From a virus: a DNA stretch of 22,180 nt. Below are positions 7,746-14,619 of the stretch, in pieces. The stretch covers positions 5,500 through 27,679 of the IMG/VR virus record IMGVR_UViG_3300003322_000651; one strand, written 5' to 3'. Below the pieces are notes generated by a model that had not been told where the DNA came from, searched no databases, and saw only the letters and a list, made by a program, of their open reading frames with translations. Made by a program: the position numbers and the translations under genes. Position 1 is the first letter of the stretch. Every line of letters begins with the position of its first letter.

Positions 7746-7793
7746 ACCTTTGAATCGTAGGTCAAGCGCCTATTTTGCGTTCGATTCAACGAT
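7746..7793. promoter_or_regulatory. Paired operator-like palindromes in the divergent terS / tailspike gap
   Basis: ACCTTTGAATCGTAGGT (7746-7762) matches the pre-portal palindrome at 16 of 17 bases. GCGTTCGATTCAACGAT (7777-7793) is a second, weaker copy (13 of 17) in inverted orientation. Between them lies TATTTT, the most AT-rich stretch of the gap. Read rightward, TTGAAT, 15 bases and TATTTT could serve as a weak promoter for the tailspike genes. The leftward head operon must also start near here. Confidence 0.5.
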
Positions 7794-7805
7794 CGGTGGC
7801 CGGTG

Positions 7806-7997
7806 ATGGTGTCATCCCGCGGAGGCCGCTACGGCTTCGTATTCCGCAGCAGGCACGACGCATATAGAGCCCTGCGCAAGAAGGGCGCCAGCAAGACCAA
7901 GGCCGCCCGCATCGCGAACGCAGGCCGGACCCACGCCCAACGCAGCGCCATGGCACGCAAGGCCAGCCGCACCCGCAAGATGCGCGGAGGCCGCTGA
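7806..7997 (+). CDS. Small basic protein with SKxKAARIANAG motif
   Basis: The product is 63 residues and very basic, beginning MVSSRGGRYGFVFRSRHDAY and ending ARKASRTRKMRGGR. It contains the motif SKTKAARIANAG, which I have seen in small actinobacterial and phage proteins of unknown function that contain KAARIANA-type helices. It has no signal peptide or membrane segment. The stop overlaps the tailspike start (TGATG), so the two are probably co-translated. The SD is weak. A nucleic-acid-binding or structural role is possible but not shown. Confidence 0.7.
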   Translation: MVSSRGGRYGFVFRSRHDAYRALRKKGASKTKAARIANAGRTHAQRSAMARKASRTRKMRGGR

Positions 7998-10927
7998 TGC
8001 CGCTCCCCGTCGGCGTCGACGCCGTCACCCTCAACGCCGGCACCAACGGGCTGCGCGCCCCCGACGGCACCGCCTGCACGGGTACGGTGACGGTCACTCC
8101 GTCCGTGACCAGGGTCGTGTCCGAGGAGCATGGACTGATCGTGCTCGGCTCCTCCAACGCCACCCTCGGCGCCTCGGGCATGTTCACCCTCGGTCCTGTC
8201 CTCGCCACCGACGCCGACGGCTTCACGCCCACCGGCTGGACCTACCGGGTCGACGAGAACTTCACCGGGCATCCGCCCCGCTCCTACAACGTCAGCCTGC
8301 CCGCCACCACCCCGACCGTGGCACTGCCGGATCTGGTCGAGGTCAGCACGTCCGACGGCACCGTTGTGCTCCATCCGCCCGGCGGCGGCACCCCGTCGGC
8401 CACGGTGGTGTCGGAGACCGGCTTCGGGCAGGCGGCCACTGCGGGCGTAGCTACGGCCTACTCGCGCGGCGACCACACCCACGGCACACCCGCCCTCCCC
8501 CCGACCGGCACGACGGCCGGCACTTACGCGGCGGGTAACGACTCCCGGTTGTCGGACGCTCGCACGCCGACGGCGCACGCCGCATCGCATGGCACCGGCG
8601 GGAGCGACCCTGTGACGCCGGCCGCGATCGGTGCCGAACCGTCCGGCACTGCGGCCTCTGCGGTGACCACGCACACGGGGGCAACTGACCCGCACGGCGA
8701 CCGGGCTTACGCGAACAGCACCTTCGCCACCCAGTCCACTGTGTCCACGATCGACGGCTACCTCAACGACGCCCTGAACCGATTGCAGGCGATCGAGCAG
8801 GGCACCGCCTACCTCGCGGGCGGGCACTTCACCGGCCCGGTCGACATGACCAGCTCCCTCACCGTCGGCGGCTACACCACCCTCCAAGGCGGTCAGTTCA
8901 ACGGGGACTTCGCCGCGTTCGGCGATATGACCTTGTACGGCACGAACAAGGGGTTCCGGTTCCGGCGCGGCGGATCAGCCACCGACTTCGAGGGCGCCGG
9001 CACTGACTTGCTGGTGTCCGTGTGGTCGGGCGGTGACTTCTCGGGCACGCAGCACTCGTATCTGCGGCTCAGCGCGGACGCCCAGAACGCGCAGTTGGCC
9101 GGGCCGCTGGAGGTTGTGAGTTCGCTGTATGGCGGCGCGGTCCACAAGCTCGACCCGACGACGGGTGTGGCCGGGCTCGGCGGCAAGAACGCCCTGAGCA
9201 ACATCCGCGCGTCCGGGCGGCTGGCCACGACGGGCGCGCCGACGTCGGGCACGTGGACGGCCGGGGACACGGTGCAGGACGCGGCCGGCGCATGGTGGCT
9301 ATGCACGGTCGGGGGTACGCCTGGCACGTGGTCGGGTGGGGCGCAGTCGTGGGTGTTCGATGTGACGGCCTACGGGGCGAAGGGTGACGGGCAGGTCGTC
9401 GCGGACGGGGCGATGGCGTCCGGGTCGGCGACGCTCACGAGCGCTACTGCCGGGTTCACGGCGGCGGATGTCGGCAAGGCCATCTCTGTGAAGGGCGCTG
9501 CGGCCACTGGCGTGACCACGCTGGTCACGACGATCTCGGCTTACGTGTCCGCCACTCAGGTCACCCTGGCCGCCTCGAATGCGTCTGGTGGCGCGGTGTC
9601 GGGGGCGATCGTCATCTGGGGCACCGACGACACGACGGCGATCCAAGCCGCAGTGGATGCCGCGGAGGCGTACCTGTCAGGCGGACGCACCTACGCACAG
9701 GTCTACTTCCCTCCGCGGGCGCCGTACATCGCCGCCGGAGCCCTGAACACCAGCAAGAGCGGCAACGGTCAGATCGTCTTCGGCGTCTACTCGACCACCG
9801 CCACCAAGAAGATCCTGGAGTTCCGCGGCGCGACCGACGGCGCCGCAGCCGTCCGGCACTGGCAGCAGACCGTCCCGCAGTACGCCGGATCATGCATCAT
9901 CAGCCTCGGCGTGTTCGCGTCGACAGCCGCACAGATCAGCTCCATCAACGCCGCAGGCAACCCAGGCGTGATCTGCGGCCCGAACGAGGGCGCCGGGTAC
10001 GGGGCGGGCGCGGTGTACTCCAACGTGCAGGCCGTCATCCGCAACCTGGCGATCCTCACCACGCACTCCGCCTACGGCCTCACCTACGGGGCCGCCAACC
10101 TGTATGGCGTCGCCAACTGCCATGTCGAGAACTTCGGGTACGGCACGGCGGGCGTGGTGCCGGGCAGCGACTACTCCAGTCCGGGCACGTTCGGCACGGG
10201 CCTGTCGATCGGGCTGTTGTTGCCGGCGCCGGGCAACAACGATCACGTCGTCGCGAACAACATCAGCTGCGGAGGCGGCTACACCTACGCGGCCTTCGTG
10301 ACCGAGCACCTGATGATGACCCGCTACATGGCCCTCTACTGCTGGGCCGGGCTGGTCGCGGTGGGCAACTACTTCGGGAGCGTCGGCTCCGTCCACGCCA
10401 TGAAGGTGATCGGCGCCAGCATCGAGGCCTGCATCAACGAGCTGTACATCCTCGGCGTCGGCTCGGCGGGCATCGGACCGATCATCGACATCGACCAGCT
10501 GTCGACGGAGAGCAGCACCCCGAACATCGGCGGGCAGGCCACGCACATGGCCGCGGCCCGGGGCATCGTCCGCTGGACGGGCCTGTTCACCGAGTCTGGG
10601 CTGACGCACGACAATCCGTGCGGCATCGAGTCGATCAACGCGCAGGCCGTCAGCGCCGTCCGCGCGGTCACCGCGTCGACGACGGCGCGGCCGATCGACC
10701 GGGTCATCAAGGCCGACGCAACCACCGGCGGCGTCACGGTGTCCCTGCCGTCAGCGGCGCCGAACCCGGTCATCTACACGATCATCAAGTCGGACGCATC
10801 GGGCAACACCGTCACCGTCGATCCGGCCGGCTCGGAGACCATCAACGGCTCGGCCACCCGGGTGCTGTCCTCGCAGTGGGACACGCTCACTGTCAGGTCC
10901 GACGGCGCCAACTGGCTCGCCATCTAG
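7997..10927 (+). CDS. Tailspike / tail fibre with pectate-lyase-like beta-helix
   Basis: The product is 976 residues with GGAGG about seven bases before its ATG. Residues 1-130 are a beta-rich attachment domain. Residues 155-213 carry tail-fibre collar motifs: YSRGDHTHGTP and HAASHGTGGSDPVTPAAIG. A short helix (250-268) is followed by a glycine-rich region. At 454-465 FDVTAYGAKGDG, with TDDTTAIQAAVDAA at 543-556, is the canonical entry of pectate-lyase-3 parallel beta-helices, which in tailspikes bind or cleave host surface polysaccharide. The C-terminal domain (about 890-976, ending SDGANWLAI) resembles trimerisation caps. It is transcribed away from the head genes, so it probably has its own promoter. 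Substrate and enzymatic activity cannot be read from sequence. Confidence 0.88.
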   Translation: MPLPVGVDAVTLNAGTNGLRAPDGTACTGTVTVTPSVTRVVSEEHGLIVLGSSNATLGASGMFTLGPVLATDADGFTPTGWTYRVDENFTGHPPRSYNVSLPATTPTVALPDLVEVSTSDGTVVLHPPGGGTPSATVVSETGFGQAATAGVATAYSRGDHTHGTPALPPTGTTAGTYAAGNDSRLSDARTPTAHAASHGTGGSDPVTPAAIGAEPSGTAASAVTTHTGATDPHGDRAYANSTFATQSTVSTIDGYLNDALNRLQAIEQGTAYLAGGHFTGPVDMTSSLTVGGYTTLQGGQFNGDFAAFGDMTLYGTNKGFRFRRGGSATDFEGAGTDLLVSVWSGGDFSGTQHSYLRLSADAQNAQLAGPLEVVSSLYGGAVHKLDPTTGVAGLGGKNALSNIRASGRLATTGAPTSGTWTAGDTVQDAAGAWWLCTVGGTPGTWSGGAQSWVFDVTAYGAKGDGQVVADGAMASGSATLTSATAGFTAADVGKAISVKGAAATGVTTLVTTISAYVSATQVTLAASNASGGAVSGAIVIWGTDDTTAIQAAVDAAEAYLSGGRTYAQVYFPPRAPYIAAGALNTSKSGNGQIVFGVYSTTATKKILEFRGATDGAAAVRHWQQTVPQYAGSCIISLGVFASTAAQISSINAAGNPGVICGPNEGAGYGAGAVYSNVQAVIRNLAILTTHSAYGLTYGAANLYGVANCHVENFGYGTAGVVPGSDYSSPGTFGTGLSIGLLLPAPGNNDHVVANNISCGGGYTYAAFVTEHLMMTRYMALYCWAGLVAVGNYFGSVGSVHAMKVIGASIEACINELYILGVGSAGIGPIIDIDQLSTESSTPNIGGQATHMAAARGIVRWTGLFTESGLTHDNPCGIESINAQAVSAVRAVTASTTARPIDRVIKADATTGGVTVSLPSAAPNPVIYTIIKSDASGNTVTVDPAGSETINGSATRVLSSQWDTLTVRSDGANWLAI

Positions 10928-10936
10928 GAGACGTTC

Positions 10937-11167
10937 ATGCCCGTCCGCTGCCCCGAGGCCGACACCCTCGACGTCCACGGCGATCCGCTCCCGCTTCAGT
11001 GCGTGATCTGGAGCGACGACCCCGACGGCCGGCACGTGGGCGAACATCTCGTGCACACGCCGCCGTCATTGGGCGACGACCACACGTGGGCCAACGGGAA
11101 CCCGCTGTCCGAGCAGGAGGCGGCCGACTTGGTAGCGAGGGGCTTGCATCCAGGCACTGCTGCCTGA
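10937..11167 (+). CDS. Small acidic protein of unknown function
   Basis: The product is 76 residues starting MPVRCPEADTLDVHGDPLPL, with GGAG six bases before the ATG and nine bases after the tailspike stop, so it belongs to the same transcript. It is rich in Asp, His and Pro and has two cysteines. It has no membrane segment. It ends just before two strong hairpins. Small genes after tailspikes can encode chaperones or tip proteins, but nothing here shows this. Confidence 0.65.
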   Translation: MPVRCPEADTLDVHGDPLPLQCVIWSDDPDGRHVGEHLVHTPPSLGDDHTWANGNPLSEQEAADLVARGLHPGTAA

Positions 11168-11170
11168 CGA

Positions 11171-11195
11171 GACCTTCCCGGGTGACGGGAGGGTC
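11171..11195 (+). terminator. First hairpin closing the tailspike operon
   Basis: GACCTTCCCG (11171-11180) pairs with CGGGAGGGTC (11186-11195) as a 10-bp stem with one G-U pair and a 5-nt GGTGA loop. It starts three bases after the stop of the rightward gene and precedes the second hairpin. Confidence 0.75.
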
Positions 11196-11231
11196 GATGC
11201 CCTCGGAGGACGTGGCACTCCGGGGGCATCG
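11195..11231. terminator. Bidirectional hairpin between convergent genes
   Basis: CGATGCCC-T-CGGAG (11195-11208) pairs with CTCCG-G-GGGCATCG (11218-11231), a 14-bp stem with one wobble pair and a 9-nt loop. It separates the rightward tailspike operon from the leftward lipoprotein gene and could stop transcription from both sides. There is no U-tract. Confidence 0.75.
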
Positions 11232-11243
11232 GCACGTGGTGGG

Positions 11244-11687
11244 TCAGAAGTTGGCGTTGGCGATCATCTTGCCGTCTTCGCCGTACACGGTGACCAGGCC
11301 GTTGTCGGACTCGTAGCAGGACGTGAACGCGGTCGCGATGAGCTTGGCGTCGCCCTGATGGGAGCTCATGAGGCCGCCCTTGTAGTCGGTGTACACCTCG
11401 ACGGAGTCGAGGATGTTGTTCTGCTTGTCGGCGCCGGTGACCTTGGTGACGTGCTTGACGGCCTTCTGTTCGGTGGCGGTGCCGGTCTTGTTGACGCAGG
11501 CGGTGAACTCCTCGGCCTGGGTCTTCTTCGGCTTGCTGTCGGCGTCCTTGGCGTTGGTGTCGCCGGCTTGCTGGGCGCTGTCGGTGCCTGCTTTGGTGCC
11601 GCCCTTGTCGTCGTTCATGGCTGCGTTGCAGCCGCCGATGGCGATGATGCCGACGACGATTCCGCCGATGATCTTACCTTTGGCCAT
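11244..11687 (-). CDS. Lipoprotein candidate (possible moron)
   Basis: The product is 147 residues, starting MAKGKIIGGIVVGIIAIGGC. This is a short charged N-region, a hydrophobic core and a lipobox IGGC with Cys 20 as the lipidation site. A Lys/Asp/Thr-rich linker follows to about residue 62, then a folded domain with EFTACVNKTGTATEQKAVKH, VEVYTDYKGGL, a second Cys in TSCYESDNG and the end VYGEDGKMIANANF. The two late cysteines could form a disulphide outside the cell. GGGGGA precedes the start. Hairpins on both sides make it an independent unit, as for phage morons; some phage lipoproteins block superinfection, but that role is inference. I recall similar sequences in Streptomyces chromosomes. 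Confidence 0.75.
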   Translation of the reverse strand: MAKGKIIGGIVVGIIAIGGCNAAMNDDKGGTKAGTDSAQQAGDTNAKDADSKPKKTQAEEFTACVNKTGTATEQKAVKHVTKVTGADKQNNILDSVEVYTDYKGGLMSSHQGDAKLIATAFTSCYESDNGLVTVYGEDGKMIANANF

Positions 11688-11802
11688 GGTTCCCCCTGGT
11701 GTGGTGCGGGTTGCTGTGGTGCGTGAGCGTATGGGGGTTGGGGTGGGGGTGTGGGGGTTGTGACGAGCCTGTGACCGGATCGAGTGAGCCCGGGCACGGC
11801 GG

Positions 11803-11833
11803 AGGCCCACTTCCGGGCGGCGGGGGTGGGCCT
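11803..11833 (-). terminator. Hairpin downstream of the small zinc-binding gene
   Basis: AGGCCCAC (11803-11810) and GTGGGCCT (11826-11833) form a perfect 8-bp stem with a 15-nt G-rich loop. It lies in the 172-base gap between the stop at 11860 and the lipoprotein start, and would insulate the lipoprotein gene from upstream leftward transcription. The rest of the gap is C-rich on the coding strand; I see no clear promoter in it. Confidence 0.6.
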
Positions 11834-11859
11834 TCTGCTGTACGGGGTCAGGCGTCGGG

Positions 11860-12057
11860 TCAGAAGCCGCCGCCGGGGAACGTCGGCTGGTGGTGGCGCT
11901 CGACGTGGTCGCGCATGTACGACCGGAGGCGCTTGGCCTCCTCGTCTTCGCAGCCCCGGAAGCGGACTTGGGCGGGGCAGCGGGGGCAGCGGATGCGCTC
12001 GTAGCCGCCGAGGATGTCGGTGATGCGGTCGATGGTCTGCCGGATGGCGGTGGCCAC
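11860..12057 (-). CDS. Small putative zinc-finger protein
   Basis: The product is 65 residues starting (GTG) VATAIRQTIDRITDILGGYE, with AGGAG seven bases upstream. The middle has CPRCP and a later Cys (FRGCEDEEAKR), then DHVERHHQPTFPGGGF. The Cys-x2-Cys with downstream Cys/His could hold one zinc. The rest is helical and charged. No function is recognised. It is the last gene of a leftward run of small genes that ends at a hairpin. Confidence 0.65.
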   Translation of the reverse strand: MATAIRQTIDRITDILGGYERIRCPRCPAQVRFRGCEDEEAKRLRSYMRDHVERHHQPTFPGGGF

Positions 12058-12082
12058 GGGAGTCTCCTGTCGGGTCGGGCGG

Positions 12083-12355
12083 TCAGCCGAGCTGTGTGCT
12101 GGTGATGAGCGGGTGGGGTTCGAGGGCGACCCAGTCGCAGCCGCCGTGGGCGTGGACCGCGCCGGACTCCTCGTCCTGCCAGGCGCTGTCGAGGTCGAAG
12201 GGGATGCGCTTGGCGGCTTCGACGAACGGGCCCTTGGCGGCTTCCTTGCTGGCGTAGACGCCGAGGACTTCGCCGCCTTCGTGGTCTTCGCCGGTGGAGA
12301 GGACCCAGACGATCGGTCGGGTCGGCTGGTCGTTGAGGTGGGCGAGTTCGGTCAT
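12083..12355 (-). CDS. Hypothetical phage protein, 90 residues
   Basis: The protein starts MTELAHLNDQPTRPIVWVLS, with AAGGAG nine bases upstream of the ATG. It is acidic: strands around IVWVLSTGEDHEGGEVLGVY, a helix (SKEAAKGPFVEAAKRI), then a Trp/His-rich end. The strand-helix order and length look like a small alpha/beta domain that is common in actinophages without a known role. It lies between the short gene ending at 12369 and the zinc-finger gene. Confidence 0.65.
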   Translation of the reverse strand: MTELAHLNDQPTRPIVWVLSTGEDHEGGEVLGVYASKEAAKGPFVEAAKRIPFDLDSAWQDEESGAVHAHGGCDWVALEPHPLITSTQLG

Positions 12356-12368
12356 GGGGTGAGTCTCC

Positions 12369-12503
12369 TTAGGCGGCGAGCGCATCCGCGAGGATCTGGA
12401 CGCGGGCGGCGATGGGGCAGTCGACGGGGTAGAGGACGGTGACGGTGGCGAGGCCGGTGGTGGCGCGCTGCTTGGGCTCGTCGGCGGCGGGGCGGGCGAT
12501 CAG
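12369..12503 (-). CDS. Short possible gene with a CTG start
   Basis: After the HNH stop codon the sequence between 12500 and 12369 stays open and ends in TAA, encoding up to 44 residues (LIARPAADEPKQRATTGLAT... ending ILADALAA). No in-frame ATG, GTG or TTG lies near its beginning. A CTG at 12501-12503 overlaps the HNH stop as CTGA and has GAGAGG five bases upstream, which would suit coupled initiation. The tail is helical and Ala-rich. It may equally be untranslated. Confidence 0.3.
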   Translation of the reverse strand: MIARPAADEPKQRATTGLATVTVLYPVDCPIAARVQILADALAA

Positions 12504-13111
12504 GTAGCCCTCTCGGAGTCGGCGCTGAGGCGCGCCGCCACATCGAGCAGCGTCTCTGCTGCCTCGGTCAGTGCCTTCGCCGCCTCTCCTTGGCCAAGCG
12601 CGGGAGGAGGCGGTGGGGCTCCCATGTCGAAGTCGGCCCCGTAGAGCGCAAGGATCTCCTTCGCCCACGCGACCTTGTCCACTACGCGCTGTCCGGGCGG
12701 CTGGCTCCGGCTCCACAACTCCAGGTTCTCGATCCGGTTGTCGTCGCGTACGCCGTTGAGGTGGTGGACGTTCTCCTTCGGCAGCAGAGCGCGTCCGAGG
12801 AACTGCGACATGACCAGCACGTGTTCCATGACGTAGCCGCCCTTTTGGGCGTTGGGGTGGTCCGGAAGATGGATGAGCCGGTACCCCGAGTTGTTGGTGA
12901 TCCCGCCCTTCCAGAGGTGGTGCCGGTCGCCCTGCTTCGAACAGGGCTTGCACATCTGCTTCGCCGTGACGGAGATCAGCGTGTTGCACTTCAGACAACG
13001 CTTCTGGAGCCGGGCCTTCCTGGCTTTGTAGCCGCAGGGGTAGCAGGCCGCGTGGTCCTTGGGGAGTTTCCTGACCTCGCCGCAGACGTTGCACTGACCG
13101 ATTCGTGACAC
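12500..13111 (-). CDS. HNH endonuclease with N-terminal zinc ribbons
   Basis: The product is 203 residues from a GTG at 13109-13111, preceded by GAGAGGA. Residues 7-57 hold four Cys pairs: CNVC, CYPC, CLKC and CKPC, i.e. two zinc ribbons. The nuclease core spans about 68-133: WKGGITNNSGYRLIHLPDHP, MEHVLVMSQFLGR, then VHHLNGVRDDNRIENLELWS. This is the HNH_3-type beta-beta-alpha metal finger with catalytic His 116/117 and Asn 125/129. Such enzymes in phages are homing endonucleases or nick DNA at specific sites. The C-terminus is Pro-rich, then helical. It lies far from the terminase genes, so a packaging role is not favoured; a free-standing mobile nuclease is more likely. Confidence 0.85.
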   Translation of the reverse strand: MSRIGQCNVCGEVRKLPKDHAACYPCGYKARKARLQKRCLKCNTLISVTAKQMCKPCSKQGDRHHLWKGGITNNSGYRLIHLPDHPNAQKGGYVMEHVLVMSQFLGRALLPKENVHHLNGVRDDNRIENLELWSRSQPPGQRVVDKVAWAKEILALYGADFDMGAPPPPPALGQGEAAKALTEAAETLLDVAARLSADSERAT

Positions 13112-13121
13112 GGGGTTCCTC

Positions 13122-13460
13122 TCAGGCAGCCAGCGCCAGCTTGGCGGCGGCGGTCTTGTAGGCGGGCTTGCGGGGGCGGTAGATGACGGCGATGGCGGCG
13201 ACTTCGGCGCGGCTGTAGCGGGTGCACTGGCGGGCGCGGCCGTGGGTGTAGCTGACGCCGGGGGTGCCGACTGCTCCGGCCTTGGCCGCGTTCTTCCGCA
13301 GGCTGCTGGCGACGGTGCGCGCCTCGCGGACGCCGAGTCCGGCGGCGATGGCGTGCGTTGCCAGGGTGGCAACACCCTCGCGGCGGATCTTGGCGGCGGC
13401 GCGGTTGGTGCGGGTGCGCTGGGCGAGGATGCGGCGGGCGGTGCGGGTGCGGTCGTTCAT
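13122..13460 (-). CDS. Small basic protein with possible helix-turn-helix
   Basis: The product is 112 residues starting MNDRTRTARRILAQRTRTNR, with GGGGGA before the ATG. It is highly basic (Arg/Lys/Ala). Residues 35-68 (VATLATHAIAAGLGVREART and VASSLRKNAAKAG) could form a helix-turn-helix. A conserved-looking middle (GVSYTHGRARQCTRYSRAEV) leads to a basic tail. It is the first leftward gene from the divergent promoter at 13483-13564, which suits an early regulator, but I do not recognise its family. Confidence 0.65.
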   Translation of the reverse strand: MNDRTRTARRILAQRTRTNRAAAKIRREGVATLATHAIAAGLGVREARTVASSLRKNAAKAGAVGTPGVSYTHGRARQCTRYSRAEVAAIAVIYRPRKPAYKTAAAKLALAA

Positions 13461-13482
13461 CGGGTCCCCCTGCTGCGGTGCG

Positions 13483-13564
13483 GTTTCTGTAATACGAGAA
13501 TGCACCCGGACCATGGGGGTTGTCAACAGGCTTGCGCAGATGGATCCTAGTTTCTGTAATACGA
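13483..13564. promoter_or_regulatory. Divergent promoters with a perfect 15-bp repeat at each start region
   Basis: GTTTCTGTAATACGA occurs at 13483-13497 and 13550-13564, 67 bases apart in the same orientation. Between them, leftward TTGACA (13521-13526) is followed after 18 bases by CATTCT. Rightward TTGTCA (13520-13525) is followed after 18 bases by ATCCTA. The two -35 boxes overlap, and each repeat falls at or just after a predicted -10 box, where a bound repressor would block initiation. The ribbon-helix-helix protein encoded next to it is the obvious candidate ligand (inference). Confidence 0.6.
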
Positions 13565-13579
13565 CACCGAGGAGGACCC

Positions 13580-13768
13580 ATGGCGCGGCCCGCCACCGGC
13601 CAGACCCCGCCCATCTCGTTCCGCCCACCGAAGCAACTGCTCAAGGACTTCGACGCCACCATCGAAGAGGGACGTTCACGGTCCGACGTGCTCATCGAGT
13701 TGATGCACGAGCGGGTCAGCAAGAAGCCGCGTCTGCGCCCGGTGGGCAGCGAGGAGACGACCACATGA
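13580..13768 (+). CDS. Ribbon-helix-helix transcriptional regulator
   Basis: The product is 62 residues, with GAGGAGG ahead of ATG 13580. An in-frame start further upstream would lie in the promoter and has no SD. Residues about 11-48 match the CopG/Arc RHH fold: a DNA-contacting strand (PISFRPPKQLLK), helix A (DFDATIEEG), the turn motif SRSDVL, and helix B (IELMHERV). The C-terminal tail is short. RHH proteins bind direct or inverted repeats as dimers of dimers and often repress their own promoter, which fits the two 15-bp repeats just upstream. It heads a four-gene operon with 4-bp overlaps. Confidence 0.88.
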   Translation: MARPATGQTPPISFRPPKQLLKDFDATIEEGRSRSDVLIELMHERVSKKPRLRPVGSEETTT

Positions 13769-14079
13769 GCGAGCTGGAGACCCTGCGCACGGCCCTGGTT
13801 GAGGAACTGTCCTGCCTGTGGAGCGACCTCCAGACCGCACGCCGCAGCGCCTACCGGGATGGCTGGTCGGTGCAGTGCGACTGGGTCGAGGGCCGCATCA
13901 AGGCGATCACGCCGCTCGTCGGGCCGACCTCGTGGAAACAGATCAACATCGAGCTGATTGAGGACGGCGTTTACCAGCGAATCCACGCCGAGCTTGGGGT
14001 GGACGCCCCCTACGACGAGGAAGGGGTGCGCGAGCATCGGGCATACCTCAACGCGGTGGTCAGCGAGGAGTCGACGTGA
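13765..14079 (+). CDS. Hypothetical protein of the RHH operon, 104 residues
   Basis: The ATG overlaps the regulator's stop codon (ATGA), with GAGGAG eight bases upstream. The protein begins MSELETLRTALVEELSCLWS and is mostly helical and acidic. It has an aromatic middle (TARRSAYRDGWSVQCDWVEG) and a C-terminal part with IELIEDGVYQRIHAELG. It has no membrane segment or signal. The first 50 residues could form a coiled coil. The family is not recognised. Confidence 0.7.
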   Translation: MSELETLRTALVEELSCLWSDLQTARRSAYRDGWSVQCDWVEGRIKAITPLVGPTSWKQINIELIEDGVYQRIHAELGVDAPYDEEGVREHRAYLNAVVSEEST

Positions 14080-14255
14080 GCCAGCTGCCCGAGGGGGAGA
14101 TCGACTGCCCTCACTGCCACGCCACCCCGGCCACCATGGACGTCCGGATCATCGTCGGCCGCGCGGACCTCACCACGGTTGCGATCCGGCACACGAAGGA
14201 CTGCGTGGACTACACGCCACCAGCCGAACGCTCGGACGAGGAGCCCGCACCATGA
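14076..14255 (+). CDS. Small CxxC protein, third gene of the RHH operon
   Basis: A GTG at 14076 overlaps the preceding stop as GTGA, with GAGGAG six bases upstream, and the frame runs 59 residues to a TGA that overlaps the next start. The product begins VSQLPEGEIDCPHCHATPAT and contains CPHC, a later His and Cys (IRHTKDCVDY), and an acidic tail. One zinc site formed by CPHC and the His/Cys pair is plausible. The overlaps on both sides and the conserved SD spacing are the main support. Confidence 0.65.
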   Translation: MSQLPEGEIDCPHCHATPATMDVRIIVGRADLTTVAIRHTKDCVDYTPPAERSDEEPAP

Positions 14256-14578
14256 GCCTTCCCAACCTGACCCCCACCCTCCGTGTCGGTGACCCCCGCT
14301 GTGGCTCGCGCGACACTGACGACAGTCCCACCTGCGGCGCGCCTGCCATCTGGCACGTCGCGTGGCGTCTGGCCCCGGCAGCCGAGTTCTCCCTTGTCTG
14401 CGACGAGCACATGACTCAGGCGCAGCGCACGTTCGTCTACGCCGACCGACACCCCGCAGACGTGGCCTGCGACATGCCTGGCACCGGCTGGGAGATCGGT
14501 GACCCGAGCCGCTGCGTGCTGCCGCCGGAGGAAACCGACCACGCATATCTTGCGGCGAGGGAACAGCCCACCGCATAA
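14252..14578 (+). CDS. Hypothetical Cys-rich protein, last gene of the RHH operon
   Basis: The product is 108 residues with ATG overlapping the previous stop (ATGA) and GAGGAG eight bases upstream. It begins MSLPNLTPTLRVGDPRCGSR and contains a CG-type pair (RCGSR, TCGAPAIWHVAW), then FSLVCDEHMTQAQ. This resembles compact zinc-binding domains that treat Cys-x(n)-Cys and CDEH as ligands. Two further cysteines follow. Similar short Cys-rich proteins are common in actinophages. A perfect terminator lies four bases after the stop. Confidence 0.7.
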   Translation: MSLPNLTPTLRVGDPRCGSRDTDDSPTCGAPAIWHVAWRLAPAAEFSLVCDEHMTQAQRTFVYADRHPADVACDMPGTGWEIGDPSRCVLPPEETDHAYLAAREQPTA

Positions 14579-14581
14579 CGA

Positions 14582-14607
14582 AGGCCCCGCCCAACCAGGC
14601 GGGGCCT
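14582..14607. terminator. Perfect terminator hairpin between convergent genes
   Basis: AGGCCCCGCC (14582-14591) and GGCGGGGCCT (14598-14607) form a perfect 10-bp stem with a 6-nt loop, followed by CTTCGTG. It serves the RHH operon and, read the other way, the leftward membrane-protein gene ending at 14620. Confidence 0.88.
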
Positions 14608-14619
14608 CTTCGTGCACGG

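Noticed and set aside
9892-11316. Second plus-strand frame of about 474 residues within the tailspike gene
   Set aside because: It is in a shifted frame over the beta-helix region, is Arg/His-rich and crosses the terminators; the tailspike frame is clearly real.
13520-13579. Upstream in-frame start for the ribbon-helix-helix protein
   Set aside because: The extra codons would cover the promoter and the second 15-bp repeat, and there is no SD; ATG 13580 has GAGGAGG.
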